The translations under genes and the position numbers were made by a program. Shown here one piece after another: positions 7,555 to 15,942 of a stretch of 64,000 bases of DNA. The DNA lies in the NCBI GenBank assembly GCA_963807155.1, contig CAWEAZ010000021.1:1-64000 (forward strand), read 5' to 3'. Position 1 is the first letter of the stretch; every line of letters begins with the position of its first letter. The DNA comes from JACCZX01 sp963807155 (GTDB taxonomy: Bacteria > Pseudomonadota > Gammaproteobacteria > Burkholderiales > Burkholderiaceae_F). The notes under the pieces were generated by a model that was not told where the DNA came from, did not search any database, and saw nothing but the letters and a program-made list of their open reading frames with translations.

Positions 7555-10074
7555 ATGTCGTCCGACCGGCCTTTAGTCATCGTCACCGGCAGCGGCGGGT
7601 TTCTCGGCCGTGCGCTGATTGCCCGTCTCATTGAGCGGTTCACGGTCGTGGGCCTCGAAGCGGTGATGCCGGTCGCCTCACCATCCTCGTTCGAGACGAT
7701 ATTCACCGACCTGACCTCGGACGACAGCGTGCATGCAGCGTTTGAGCGCGTGCGCAGCGGCTACGGCGCATCGATTGCCGCGGTGGTTCACCTGGCCGCT
7801 TACTACGATCTGTCGGGCGATCCGAGCCCGAAGTATCAGGCGGTCACGGTTGAAGGCACGCGCCGTCTGCTGCGTGCGTTGCAGTCGTTCGAGATCGAGC
7901 GCTTGATCTTTGTGAGCACGCTGCTGGTGCACGCGTCGGGAAAGCGCGGGCAGAAGATCAATGAGGATTCGCCGCTTGATCCTAGAACGCCATATCCGGC
8001 TTCGAAGCTTGCGACCGAGCAGGTGCTGCACGACGAGCGCGGCAAGGTTCCGATCGCGATTCTGCGGCTCGCCGGCGTGTACGACGAAAACACAAGCGCG
8101 GTCTTCCTGGCGCAGCAGATGGCCAACATTTTCGAGCGCACGCTGGTGAGTCACGTGTATCCGGGCGACTTAAATGCCGGGCAGCCGAACCTGCACATTG
8201 ACGACATGGTCGATGCGATTCTGCGCGTGATCGACCGGCGCGCGTCGCTGCCCGACGAAGTCACGCTGCTGATCGGCGAGACAGAGACGCTCGGCTATGG
8301 CGATCTGCAGCAGCGCCTTGGTCGATTGATTCATGACGAGGACTGGGAGACGCGCGAAATTCCGAAGGCGCTGGCGAAGAGCGGCCAATGGGTGCAGGAA
8401 GACGTGCTCGACCAGGACCCGTTTGTGCAGCCGTGGATGATCGATCAGTCCGACACGCACTACGAACTCGATGTCTCGCGCGCCGAGCAGTTGATCGGCT
8501 GGCGTCCGCAGCATGCGATGTCGGCCGAGCTGCCGGCGATGGTCGCGGCGCTGAAGAAGGATCCGCCGCGCTGGTACAAGACCAACAAGCTCAATCCGGC
8601 CAAGGTCGCGGCGGCGGGCACTGAGTGGACGCGAGAGTCGCCTGAAGATGCAGCGAAGCGCGAAGCGAAAAGCCGCGAAGTCGAACGGCACCTGCACCGC
8701 GAGCACGCCGAGACTTTGTGGGCGCCGCTGACCAACATCGCGCTCGGCCTGTGGCTCGCCGCGAGCCCGATCGCGTTCGGACTGTTCGACGGCCCGAGCG
8801 CCGCGATCGATCCGCCGCCGGCATTGGGTTGGACGCTGCCGCCGCCCGCCGTGCGCGATGCGTGGCTCGGTTACAGCGAGATCGCGACCGGCGCACTGAT
8901 CGTCGTGCTTGGGCTGCTGTCGCTGTCGCGCAAGCATGACTGGTCGCGCTGGGCGCTCGCCGCCGTTGGCACCTGGCTGATGTTCGCGCCGCTCGTGTTC
9001 TGGACCACGAGTGCAGCTGCATTCACCAACGATTCGATCGTCGGCGCGTTGCTGGTCGCATTCGCGGTGCTGATCGGCACGCCGCCTGGTATTTCATCCG
9101 ATGCGCTCGCGATCGAGACCGACACGCCGCGCGGCTGGACCTACTCGCCGTCGAGCTACGTGCAGCGCGTGCCGATCGTCGTGCTGGCTTTCATCGCGTT
9201 TCTGGTGTCTCGATATATGACGGCGTTTCAGCTCGGCCACATCGACGCCGTGTGGGATCCAGCGTTCGGTGATGGCACCGAAACGATCATCACGTCGAGC
9301 GCGTCGAAGGCATGGCCAATTCCCGATGCCGGCGTCGGCGCGGTGACTTACCTGATCGAAGCATTGACCGGCATCATCGGCGACCGGCGCCGCTGGCGGA
9401 CGATGCCGTGGCTGGTGCTCGGCTTCGGTCTGCTGATCGTGCCGCTCGGAGCCGTCAGCATCTTCTTCATCATCATTCAGCCGATCTTGTTCGAGACATG
9501 GTGTGGCCTGTGCCTGATTACCGCGGTCATCACCGTGCTGATGATTCCGTACGCCACGGATGAGCTGGTTGCGACAACGCAGTTCCTGCTGCAGAGCCGG
9601 CGCGCCGGGCGGCCGTTCTGGCGCACGTTCTGGCGTGGCGGCCAGCTCCCCGGCGGCGGGCGCGACAACAATCCTGGAATCGACTCGCCGATCGGCGCCG
9701 TGCTGGAGACATTCGTCACCGGAGGCGTCACGTATCCGTGGACGCTGGCCGCTGTGACGGCGCTCGGCGTCATATTGATGTTCACGCGGCTGCTGTTTGG
9801 TGCGAGCGATGCGATGGCCGACAGCGATCACCTGATAGGTTGCCTGATCATCACTGTATCGGTGACGGCGTTCGCGGAAATCGCGCGGCCGCTGCGGTTC
9901 CTGAATGTGCCGATGGGCGCGTGGCTGATCGCCGCGCCGTTCGTGCTGCAAGGCGCCTCGACGATCGGCACCTTTGCGAGCATCGCGATCGGCGCGGCGG
10001 TAATCGCCCTGAGCCTGCCGCGCGGCAAGCTGAGCGGCGAACACTACGGGGGATGGGACCGTTACATCTTATGA
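7555..10074 (+). CDS. Fusion protein: extended SDR (NAD-dependent epimerase/dehydratase) - SPW repeat - VKOR-like - SPW repeat
   Basis: An 839-residue protein combining a soluble oxidoreductase and a membrane module. Residues 1-340 form an extended SDR with TGSGGFLG (11-18) and the catalytic pair Y147/K151. After a charged linker (340-385) come SPW-type membrane helices (about 385-510, WAPLTNIALGLWLAASP). Next is a vitamin-K-epoxide-reductase-like section (about 535-690) with C650-G-L-C653 in ETWCGLCLITA, and a second SPW block to the end (MGAWLIAAPFVL). VKOR domains pass electrons between quinone and thiols. The SDR substrate is probably a nucleotide sugar or lipid-linked group, which is inference. 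The frame is intact throughout. Confidence 0.8.
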   Translation: MSSDRPLVIVTGSGGFLGRALIARLIERFTVVGLEAVMPVASPSSFETIFTDLTSDDSVHAAFERVRSGYGASIAAVVHLAAYYDLSGDPSPKYQAVTVEGTRRLLRALQSFEIERLIFVSTLLVHASGKRGQKINEDSPLDPRTPYPASKLATEQVLHDERGKVPIAILRLAGVYDENTSAVFLAQQMANIFERTLVSHVYPGDLNAGQPNLHIDDMVDAILRVIDRRASLPDEVTLLIGETETLGYGDLQQRLGRLIHDEDWETREIPKALAKSGQWVQEDVLDQDPFVQPWMIDQSDTHYELDVSRAEQLIGWRPQHAMSAELPAMVAALKKDPPRWYKTNKLNPAKVAAAGTEWTRESPEDAAKREAKSREVERHLHREHAETLWAPLTNIALGLWLAASPIAFGLFDGPSAAIDPPPALGWTLPPPAVRDAWLGYSEIATGALIVVLGLLSLSRKHDWSRWALAAVGTWLMFAPLVFWTTSAAAFTNDSIVGALLVAFAVLIGTPPGISSDALAIETDTPRGWTYSPSSYVQRVPIVVLAFIAFLVSRYMTAFQLGHIDAVWDPAFGDGTETIITSSASKAWPIPDAGVGAVTYLIEALTGIIGDRRRWRTMPWLVLGFGLLIVPLGAVSIFFIIIQPILFETWCGLCLITAVITVLMIPYATDELVATTQFLLQSRRAGRPFWRTFWRGGQLPGGGRDNNPGIDSPIGAVLETFVTGGVTYPWTLAAVTALGVILMFTRLLFGASDAMADSDHLIGCLIITVSVTAFAEIARPLRFLNVPMGAWLIAAPFVLQGASTIGTFASIAIGAAVIALSLPRGKLSGEHYGGWDRYIL

Positions 10075-10140
10075 ACAAACGCTGCCGGTCGGCGATCAGA
10101 CACGCGGTTGCGTCATAGCGTGCAGCGTATGAATGAGCGC

Positions 10141-10662
10141 TCAGGCCGTGTTCACAACCTTCTCAGTACGAATCGGCAGCTTCCAGTTAGGCCGGACGAA
10201 ATGGCAGGTGTAGCCGCCGGGAATTCGCTGCAGGTAATCCTGGTGCTCGGGTTCGGCCTCCCAGAAGTCGCTTGCTGGAACCACTTCAGTCACAGCCTTG
10301 CCCGGCCACAGGCCTGAAGCATCGACGTCGGCAATCGTGTCTTCAGCAATCCGCTTTTGCTCGTCGCTGGTGTAGAAGATCGCCGACCGATAGCTGCTCC
10401 CCACGTCGTTGCCCTGACGATTGCGCGTGCTTGGGTCGTGAATCTGGAAGAAGAACTCGAGAATCCGCCGATAGCTGATGCGGGAAGGATCAAAGATGAT
10501 CTCGACTGCTTCGGCATGTCCGGGATGATTGCGATACGTCGCGTTCGAGTTACTGCCGCCCGTGTAGCCGACGCGGGTCGACAGAACGCCCTCGTAACTG
10601 CGAATCAGATCCTGCACGCCCCAGAAGCAACCGCCGGCCAGAACGGCCCGTTCCTTATCCAT
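10141..10662 (-). CDS. msrA: Peptide-methionine (S)-S-oxide reductase
   Basis: Reduces the S-epimer of methionine sulfoxide in proteins, using thioredoxin. The active-site cysteine is C12 in AGGCFWG, followed by the family motifs GYTGG, GHAEAVE and DPSTRNRQGNDVGSSYRS. The protein is 173 residues, a normal length for a compact MsrA. ATG 10662 is preferred over ATG 10668 because GGAGG lies six bases ahead of it. Its start overlaps the msrB stop by eight bases, so the two are translationally coupled. Confidence 0.93.
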   Translation of the reverse strand: MDKERAVLAGGCFWGVQDLIRSYEGVLSTRVGYTGGSNSNATYRNHPGHAEAVEIIFDPSRISYRRILEFFFQIHDPSTRNRQGNDVGSSYRSAIFYTSDEQKRIAEDTIADVDASGLWPGKAVTEVVPASDFWEAEPEHQDYLQRIPGGYTCHFVRPNWKLPIRTEKVVNTA

Positions 10663-11107
10663 GCACATCCTCCACTTGGTTTAAGTAAGCGCCGTAACCC
10701 TCGGCTTCCATATCGTCGCGGTGGATAAACCGTAGCGACGCAGAGTTGATGCAATAGCGTAATCCGCCGCGATCTTCTGGTCCGTCGGGAAACACGTGCC
10801 CAAGGTGGCTGTCGGCGTGCGTGGAGCGCACCTCGGTTCGCACCATGCCGTGCGTGGTGTCCTTCAATTCGTTGACATTGGCCGGTTCAATGGGCTTGGT
10901 GAAGCTCGGCCACCCGCATCCCGATTCAAATTTGTCGGACGAAGCGAACAGCGGCTCGCCCGACACGATGTCGACGTAGATCCCCGGTTCATGGTTATCC
11001 AGATACTCGCCGGTTCCCGGCGCTTCAGTCCCGCTCTGCTGCGTTACGCGGTACTGCTCAGGAGATAGCTTGCGGATCGCCTCTTCGTCTCTGCTGAATT
11101 TCTGCAT
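10655..11107 (-). CDS. msrB: Peptide-methionine (R)-S-oxide reductase
   Basis: Reduces the R-epimer of methionine sulfoxide. The protein has 150 residues with SGCGWPSF, HLGHVFPDGP and the catalytic cysteine in RYCINSASLRF. The structural zinc cysteines (two CxxC pairs in many MsrBs) are absent: the first position reads IYVDIVSG and the second VRSTHADSH, so this is the zinc-less type. The start at 11107 has GAGGAGG upstream. First gene of the msrB-msrA pair. Confidence 0.93.
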   Translation of the reverse strand: MQKFSRDEEAIRKLSPEQYRVTQQSGTEAPGTGEYLDNHEPGIYVDIVSGEPLFASSDKFESGCGWPSFTKPIEPANVNELKDTTHGMVRTEVRSTHADSHLGHVFPDGPEDRGGLRYCINSASLRFIHRDDMEAEGYGAYLNQVEDVHG

Positions 11108-11215
11108 TGGTCCTCCTCGTTTCGAACTCTACCAACGTTCGCGTCAAGCGCGCAATCGTACGATGTTTGAATTACCGCAGTGACTTGAAGCTCCGCGCAT
11201 CTGATCCACGAAGAG

Positions 11216-11621
11216 GTGTCCTCGCTGATCAAGGACCCACCGCCCGGAGCCCCGGTGCCGCCGATATTGCCGCCGCAGGACGGCTACCTTGCTCTCGACA
11301 AGGCGAAGTTTCACGCTTCATTCGCCGCTGACGTGGACGCAGAAACAGCAGCGTTCATGGCCGACTCTCAAGTGCCATGGGGGGTGGAGCGCACTCAGCG
11401 GAACGATCAGCGAGCCGGCGTGGAAGAGCAAGCCGAGCTGGTACCTGGTTGCCACCGACGACAAGATGATTCCGCCGCCCGCCCAGCGTTTGATGTCGCA
11501 GCGCGCGGGGGCGAAAGTCGTCGAAGTCGCTGGCAGTCACGCGATCTACGTCTCGCAGCCAAAGGCGGTGGCCGCGCTCATCGAGCAGGCCGCCAAGGCT
11601 CTGAAAGTGCCGGCACGTTAA
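11216..11621 (+). pseudogene. C-terminal remnant of an alpha/beta hydrolase
   Basis: Two frames together give the tail of a familiar alpha/beta hydrolase: LDKAKFHASFAADVDAET and DSQVPWG, then, after a one-base shift near 11385 beside a six-G run, ALSGTISEPAW, WYLVATDDKMIPP and VVEVAGSHAIYVSQP. The nucleophile half is missing altogether, and the msrB promoter region abuts the break. So this is a 5'-truncated, frameshifted pseudogene rather than a simple sequencing error. It holds the acid and histidine parts of the triad only. Confidence 0.75.
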
Positions 11622-11781
11622 AGGCGGTTCGGAAGCCGGGCACTGTCCCGGCTTCCCGCGACTGGACAGTCATCACGATGCTCCTTACTGAGCAGGGCCC
11701 CGCTACCGCTAGGTAGCTCGAGCCCAGGCATATCCGAGCACAACCAGGCAGTCTTCATACTTCGGCATCACAACAGGAGAC

Positions 11782-12486
11782 ATGATGACGAATCAAACTG
11801 CCGTGGTGGTCGGCGTCGGCCCCGGTCTGGGCCTTGCGCTTGTAAAGGCGTTTGCGACTGAGGGTTACACGGTGTTCGCCGCTGCGCGTAAGGCGTCCGC
11901 GCTTCAGGAGCTGTCTGCTTCGAGCGGAGGACGCGTGATTCCCGCCGACGTTGACGCGACCAACGCCGCGCAGATCGACGATTTATTCGCGCGCGCAGAG
12001 AACAAAGCGCCAGTAGCTGTAAGTATCTTCAATGCGGGCACGTTTGTTAGAAGCAACGTCATCGATACGGAACCCGAGGCATTCGAGCGCTGCTGGCGCG
12101 TCGGCTGCTTCGGCGGATTTCTCGTCGGACGCGCTGCCGCGCGTTTGATGATCAAGCGCGGCGCCGGCACGATTCTGTTCACCGGTGCGACGGCTTCACT
12201 GCGCGGAGGCGCGGGGTTTGTGAACCTCGCTTCGCCGAAATTCGCGCTCCGCGCGGTAGCACAGAGCATGGCGCGCGAGCTCGGCCCGCAAGGCATACAC
12301 GTTGCCCATGTGATCATCGACGGGCAGATTCTCGCTGCTCGCCATGCGGGGCTGCTCAGCGAGCGAGGCGCCGATTCGTTGCTTGAGCCCGATGCAATCG
12401 CACAAACCTACGTCGCGTTGCATCGCCAGCACCGCAGCGCCTGGACGCAGGAGCTCGATCTGCGGCCGTGGACGGAAAAGTTTTAG
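11782..12486 (+). CDS. Atypical short-chain dehydrogenase/reductase family protein
   Basis: A 234-residue Rossmann protein with the cofactor loop GVGPGLGLALVKAF and FNAGTF. The catalytic serine region is FTGATAS, but the usual Tyr-x3-Lys is replaced by Leu-Ala-Ser-Pro-Lys (NLASPKFALRAVAQS). The tyrosine is thus absent while the lysine remains. Relatives with A/S-K-F-A-L-R share this, so it is a subfamily trait. Catalysis by the standard SDR route is unlikely and the substrate is unknown. The start has CAGGAG upstream. Its N-terminal coding sequence has a degraded partial copy near 15950. Confidence 0.85.
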   Translation: MMTNQTAVVVGVGPGLGLALVKAFATEGYTVFAAARKASALQELSASSGGRVIPADVDATNAAQIDDLFARAENKAPVAVSIFNAGTFVRSNVIDTEPEAFERCWRVGCFGGFLVGRAAARLMIKRGAGTILFTGATASLRGGAGFVNLASPKFALRAVAQSMARELGPQGIHVAHVIIDGQILAARHAGLLSERGADSLLEPDAIAQTYVALHRQHRSAWTQELDLRPWTEKF

Positions 12487-12647
12487 GCGGTACATGGCAT
12501 TGGTGAGTACGCGGGAGTCATGACGGGCTCAAGCGGGGCTCAAGTTACAAGTGAAATCAGCGGAGGGTGTCGATTTAATCGGCCGCTATTCGACGAGCGA
12601 TATAAACCCACGCAAGGAGGCCTAATGCAAGGACAGCGGATCTGTGT

Positions 12648-12771
12648 TTCAACGCATTGGCCGATGAAAGAAGGGCGCAAATGCCCGTTGGCGAAGACGT
12701 TCCGGTCACCACGCTTCGGCATGCTGACCGATCGCTTCGGCGTCGGTTGGATGGTCAACGTAGTTGCTTGA
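12648..12771 (+). pseudogene. C-terminal remnant of a VOC/PhnB-type glyoxalase-fold gene
   Basis: FNALADERRAQMPVGEDV is read in one frame. After a one-base shift near 12683, AKTFRSPRFGMLTDRFG and WMVNVVA follow to a TGA at 12771. This is the typical ending of PhnB-like VOC proteins (ALA.GG...MPL..TFW..RFGML.DRFG..WM.N). The first 100 or so residues are missing. It sits directly ahead of the DUF1579 gene. Confidence 0.7.
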
Positions 12772-12797
12772 GTAACCAACGAAGACAGGAGGAAGCC

Positions 12798-13340
12798 ATG
12801 AAAACCGAACCGCAAAAGGAACACCTTTGGCTGCACAAGCTGCTGGGTGAATGGACCAGCGAGATGCCGGCACCGGATGACCCGAAAGACAAATGCACGG
12901 GCACCGAGAGCGTGCGCAAGCTCGGTGACCTGTGGGTGTTGTGCGAGGGTCGCGGCGAGATGCCTGGTGGCGGCACCGCGCACATGTTGTTGACATTGGG
13001 CTATGACTCGCAGAAGAAGCGCTACGTCGGCACATGGGTCGGGTCGATGATGACCTGGATGTGGATCTACGAGGGCTCGCTGGACGCGGCGCAAAAGGTG
13101 CTGACGCTCAATTCTGAAGGCCCGCAGTTCACTCCCGAAGGGGCCTTGGTCGAAGGGAAGCTTGCGAAATATCGGGACGTCATCGAGTTCAAGAGTGATG
13201 ACCACCGCGTGTTGACGTCACATGTGCTTGGTGACGATGGTAAATGGAATCAGTTCATGGAAGCACACTACCGTCGAAAGGAGCACGGGGCTGCCAAACC
13301 GAAAAAGGAGTCAGACCATGCGATTCATGATCTTAGTTAG
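12798..13340 (+). CDS. DUF1579 family protein
   Basis: A 180-residue cytoplasmic protein matching DUF1579: HKLLGEWTSE near the N-terminus, then GTESVRKLGDLWVLCEGRGEMPGG and LGYDSQKKRYVGTWVGSM. The fold is a lipocalin-like barrel and the function is unknown. The start at ATG 12798 has CAGGAGG. The longer open frame from 12657 runs through the VOC remnant and should not be used. In other genomes this gene often travels with PhnB-type and YciI/DGPF genes. Here both such neighbours are remnants and only this one survives. Confidence 0.85.
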   Translation: MKTEPQKEHLWLHKLLGEWTSEMPAPDDPKDKCTGTESVRKLGDLWVLCEGRGEMPGGGTAHMLLTLGYDSQKKRYVGTWVGSMMTWMWIYEGSLDAAQKVLTLNSEGPQFTPEGALVEGKLAKYRDVIEFKSDDHRVLTSHVLGDDGKWNQFMEAHYRRKEHGAAKPKKESDHAIHDLS

Positions 13341-13410
13341 CTAGGACGATTCCGAAGGTGGCGCGCTGCCCGACGAAAACATGATCGCCAAAGTGACCCG
13401 CGATCGTTAA
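13318..13410 (+). pseudogene. N-terminal remnant of a YciI/DGPF-domain gene
   Basis: An ATG behind AAAAAGGAG opens MRFMILVS, then an in-frame TAG, then DDSEGGALPDENMIAKVTRDR and a stop at 13408-13410. This is the recognisable start of YciI-like (DGPF) proteins, 'MRFMI.VKAT.DSE.G..P'. About 30 codons of an expected 110-140 remain, with a nonsense codon, so it is dead. It overlaps the DUF1579 end. Confidence 0.65.
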
Positions 13411-13413
13411 CCG

Positions 13414-14922
13414 ATGACCAAGGCGGGACGTCGAGAGTGGATCGGGCTGGGGGTGATTGCGCTCGCGTGCATGCTGTACTCGATGGACCTGACGGTGTTG
13501 AACCTTGCCGTCCCCTCACTCAGCGCCGATCTCAAGCCGAGCAGCACCGAGTTGCTGTGGATCGTCGATATCTACGGTTTCCTCGTCGCCGGATCACTGA
13601 TCACGATGGGCACGCTCGGCGACCGCATCGGCCGCCGCAAGCTGCTGATGATCGGCGCAGCAGTGTTCGGCATCGCCTCGGCGTTAGCCGCGTTCTCGAC
13701 GAGCGCGGCAATGCTGATCGCCACGCGCGCGCTGCTCGGCGTTGCTGCAGCCACTCTGGCGCCATCGACGCTATCTCTGATCCGCAACATGTTTCTTGAT
13801 CCGCAGCAGCGCACCGTCGCTATCAGCGTGTGGATCATGAGTTATTCGGCGGGCGCGGCGATCGGACCGTTGATCGGTGGTGTGCTGCTCGAACATTTTT
13901 GGTGGGGCTCGGTGTTCCTGATCAACGTGCCGGTAATGCTGCTACTGCTCGGGCTTGCACCGGTTCTGCTGCCGGAGTTCCGTGATCCCGACGCAGGTCG
14001 GCTGGACCCGCTAAGCGCCGCTCAATCGCTGGCTGCGGTGCTGGCCGTCATCTACGGCCTGAAGCGCATTGCCGAGGGCGGCTTTGGCTGGATCGCAGTC
14101 GTGTCGATCATCGCGGGTATCGCTATTGGCTATGCGTTCATGCGGCGGCAAAGCAAGCTGGCCGATCCACTAATTGACCTGAAGCTCTTCCGCATTCCGG
14201 CGTTCAGCGCCGCGCTCGCGGTGAACATCCTTGGCTTTTCGACGGCGTTCGCGGCCTTCCTTTTCATCGCGCAATACTTGCAGTCGGTGCTTGGGCTGTC
14301 GCCGCTGCGAGCGGGCTTGTGGAGTCTTCCCTCAGCGCTCGCATTCATCGTCGGATCTATGTTCACTCCGGCGATCGTGCGTCGCTTTCCACCGGCGTAC
14401 GTGATCGCCGGTGGCATGGCGGTTTCTGCCGCCGGTTTCGTTCTCCTTGCGCTGGTCGATGATGCCGCCTCTCCGCTCGCGATGCTGGTGGCAGGGTCAA
14501 TCGTGTTCTCGCTCGGCCTCACCCCAGTCGTCACGTTGACAACCGACATCGTCCTAACCGCCGCTCCGCCCGAACGCGCGGGTGCCGCCTCGGCGCTGTC
14601 GGAGACGAGCTCCGAGTTCGGTGGAGCGTTGGGCATCGCAGTGTTGGGCAGCATCGTCACAGCGATTTATCGCGGGGAAATTGCCAGCACGTTTCCTTCA
14701 GGCGTACCGGCCGAAGCCGCCGAAGTCGCGCGCGGCACGATTGGCGGGGCGGTATCGGTCGCAGCCGATCTACCCAGCGCGCTCGGCGACGAACTGCTCG
14801 GCTCCGCGCGCGAAGCCTTCGCGCAAGCATTTGGAATGACGTCAGCCATTAGCGCGGTGATCGCGATCGGCGTCGCGATGCTTGCAATAGCGATGCTCCG
14901 GCCTGCCCAGGCAAACGCATAA
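13414..14922 (+). CDS. MFS transporter, 14-helix DHA2 (drug:H+ antiporter) type
   Basis: A 502-residue inner-membrane protein with about 14 hydrophobic segments. The N-terminal signature MDLTVLNLAVPSLSADL and the loop 2-3 motif GDRIGRRKLL are typical of the QacA/SmvA-like DHA2 family. These export cationic or amphipathic drugs in exchange for protons, so efflux is a family-based guess and the substrate is unknown. The start ATG 13414 comes three bases after the YciI remnant's stop and lacks a strong ribosome site. The frame is intact. Confidence 0.87.
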   Translation: MTKAGRREWIGLGVIALACMLYSMDLTVLNLAVPSLSADLKPSSTELLWIVDIYGFLVAGSLITMGTLGDRIGRRKLLMIGAAVFGIASALAAFSTSAAMLIATRALLGVAAATLAPSTLSLIRNMFLDPQQRTVAISVWIMSYSAGAAIGPLIGGVLLEHFWWGSVFLINVPVMLLLLGLAPVLLPEFRDPDAGRLDPLSAAQSLAAVLAVIYGLKRIAEGGFGWIAVVSIIAGIAIGYAFMRRQSKLADPLIDLKLFRIPAFSAALAVNILGFSTAFAAFLFIAQYLQSVLGLSPLRAGLWSLPSALAFIVGSMFTPAIVRRFPPAYVIAGGMAVSAAGFVLLALVDDAASPLAMLVAGSIVFSLGLTPVVTLTTDIVLTAAPPERAGAASALSETSSEFGGALGIAVLGSIVTAIYRGEIASTFPSGVPAEAAEVARGTIGGAVSVAADLPSALGDELLGSAREAFAQAFGMTSAISAVIAIGVAMLAIAMLRPAQANA

Positions 14923-14952
14923 ATTTCACGACCGAGGACAGATGCAACAACC

Positions 14953-15348
14953 ATGAATCAGGAGAAATCCACGAGTGCTAACAGCGGACCGGGTTACCGG
15001 AAGCACCCTGGGCATCGCATCGAAACGAAGCCCGCCGGCGTTCGTGTTCAGGTGATATCAAGTGGGGACGTCATCGCTGACAGCCGCGATGCGATCCAAC
15101 TGAAGGAAGCCGACTACCCGATCGTTTATTACATTCCGCGCAAGGACGTGAAAATGGAGCGTCTTAGTCGCACAAGCCATCAGACTTACTGCCCGTTCAA
15201 GGGGCATGCGTCGTACTACTCCTTGGTGAACGGTCCCGAGAACGCCGTTTGGTCCTACGAGCAACCATACGATGAAGTGCTCGTGATCAGAGATCACCTC
15301 GCTTTCTATCCAGAGCGAGTCGACTCGATTACAACCGAGGCGGCCTGA
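14953..15348 (+). CDS. DUF427 domain protein
   Basis: A 131-residue protein matching DUF427: SGDVIADSRDAIQLKEADYP, YYIPRKDVKMERL, then TYCPFKGHASYYS and the aromatic ending DHLAFYPERVD. The conserved Cys-Pro-x-K-G-x-A-x-Y-Y patch is intact. The fold is a small beta-tent, and its biochemical role is unsettled. It lies 30 bases after the MFS gene on the same strand and may be cotranscribed. Confidence 0.87.
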   Translation: MNQEKSTSANSGPGYRKHPGHRIETKPAGVRVQVISSGDVIADSRDAIQLKEADYPIVYYIPRKDVKMERLSRTSHQTYCPFKGHASYYSLVNGPENAVWSYEQPYDEVLVIRDHLAFYPERVDSITTEAA

Positions 15349-15396
15349 GGACTTTGCGTCGCGTCAAGGCATTCGTCACCCTGCTAACTCGTCCAA

Positions 15397-15444
15397 GGCC
15401 AATTCAAGGTGCGCGCTCTGACGCGTAATCCAGACAAACATCGT
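15397..15444 (+). pseudogene. Tiny fragment resembling an NmrA-type NAD(P)-binding protein
   Basis: GQFKVRALTRNPDKHR is read directly. It is the characteristic second strand and loop of NmrA-like SDR proteins ('G..VRALTRNP.K'). Neither the preceding Rossmann glycine loop nor any downstream part is present. A chance match is possible given the size. Confidence 0.4.
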
Positions 15445-15511
15445 GGGCTTCAGTGTGCCGGCCTTCCGATGGCGCTTGCATTCGTTCGCCGCGACGGGAG
15501 GGGGCTACTGC

Positions 15512-15676
15512 TCAGGTAGATCGAGGCTGCTGCACGCGACTTGCCGTCGTGTCCGGCATCGAGGCAGGCTCGATCAGTTCGCTGAACAGACCGACTACAG
15601 TCAATACGAACACCGCTAAAACGACACATGCATATAGAAAGTCATTCTTTGTTGCGAAACTAATCCGACGATTCAT
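15512..15676 (-). CDS. Small single-pass membrane protein downstream of DUF1127 gene
   Basis: A 54-residue protein with one hydrophobic helix (FLYACVVLAVFVLTVVGLF) after a short basic N-terminus. ATG 15676 is chosen because GAAGGG lies six bases ahead; in-frame ATGs at 15694 and 15682 are alternatives. It begins about 20 bases after the DUF1127 stop and is probably cotranscribed. I do not recognise a family. Confidence 0.5.
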   Translation of the reverse strand: MNRRISFATKNDFLYACVVLAVFVLTVVGLFSELIEPASMPDTTASRVQQPRST

Positions 15677-15695
15677 GACCATCCCTTCATCCATG

Positions 15696-15845
15696 CTAGA
15701 ACGGCTTTGCTGCTTGGCTGCGGAGGAAATCGCGATCCAGTCCTATGTCGCGAAGCTGTCGGTCATTGAGCAAAACCAACTCGTGGCGCTCGTTCGAACG
15801 CCGTAGCCACTGCCGCATTGCATCCAAAATCGAAATGACTGTCAC
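15696..15845 (-). CDS. DUF1127 small arginine-rich protein
   Basis: A 49-residue protein ending RQLRDIGLDRDFLRSQAAKPF, which is the DUF1127 (YjiS-like) signature, preceded by WLRRSNERHELVLLN. GTG 15845 is chosen because AGGAG stands seven bases upstream; the longer open frame to 16130 has no support. In alphaproteobacteria, short DUF1127 proteins take part in RNA turnover and phosphate/carbon adaptation. Whether that applies here is unknown. Confidence 0.7.
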   Translation of the reverse strand: MTVISILDAMRQWLRRSNERHELVLLNDRQLRDIGLDRDFLRSQAAKPF

Positions 15846-15942
15846 GTACCCACTCCTATGCGCCTTTGTGAACGGCATAGTCGCGGCTACGGGTTGCGCA
15901 CCCGTTTCAACCGCGGGGCACATCGATTTCAGATGCAATGGG

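Noticed and set aside
12657..12797. N-terminal extension of the DUF1579 protein
   Set aside because: These codons belong to the VOC remnant; the ATG at 12798 has an excellent ribosome site.
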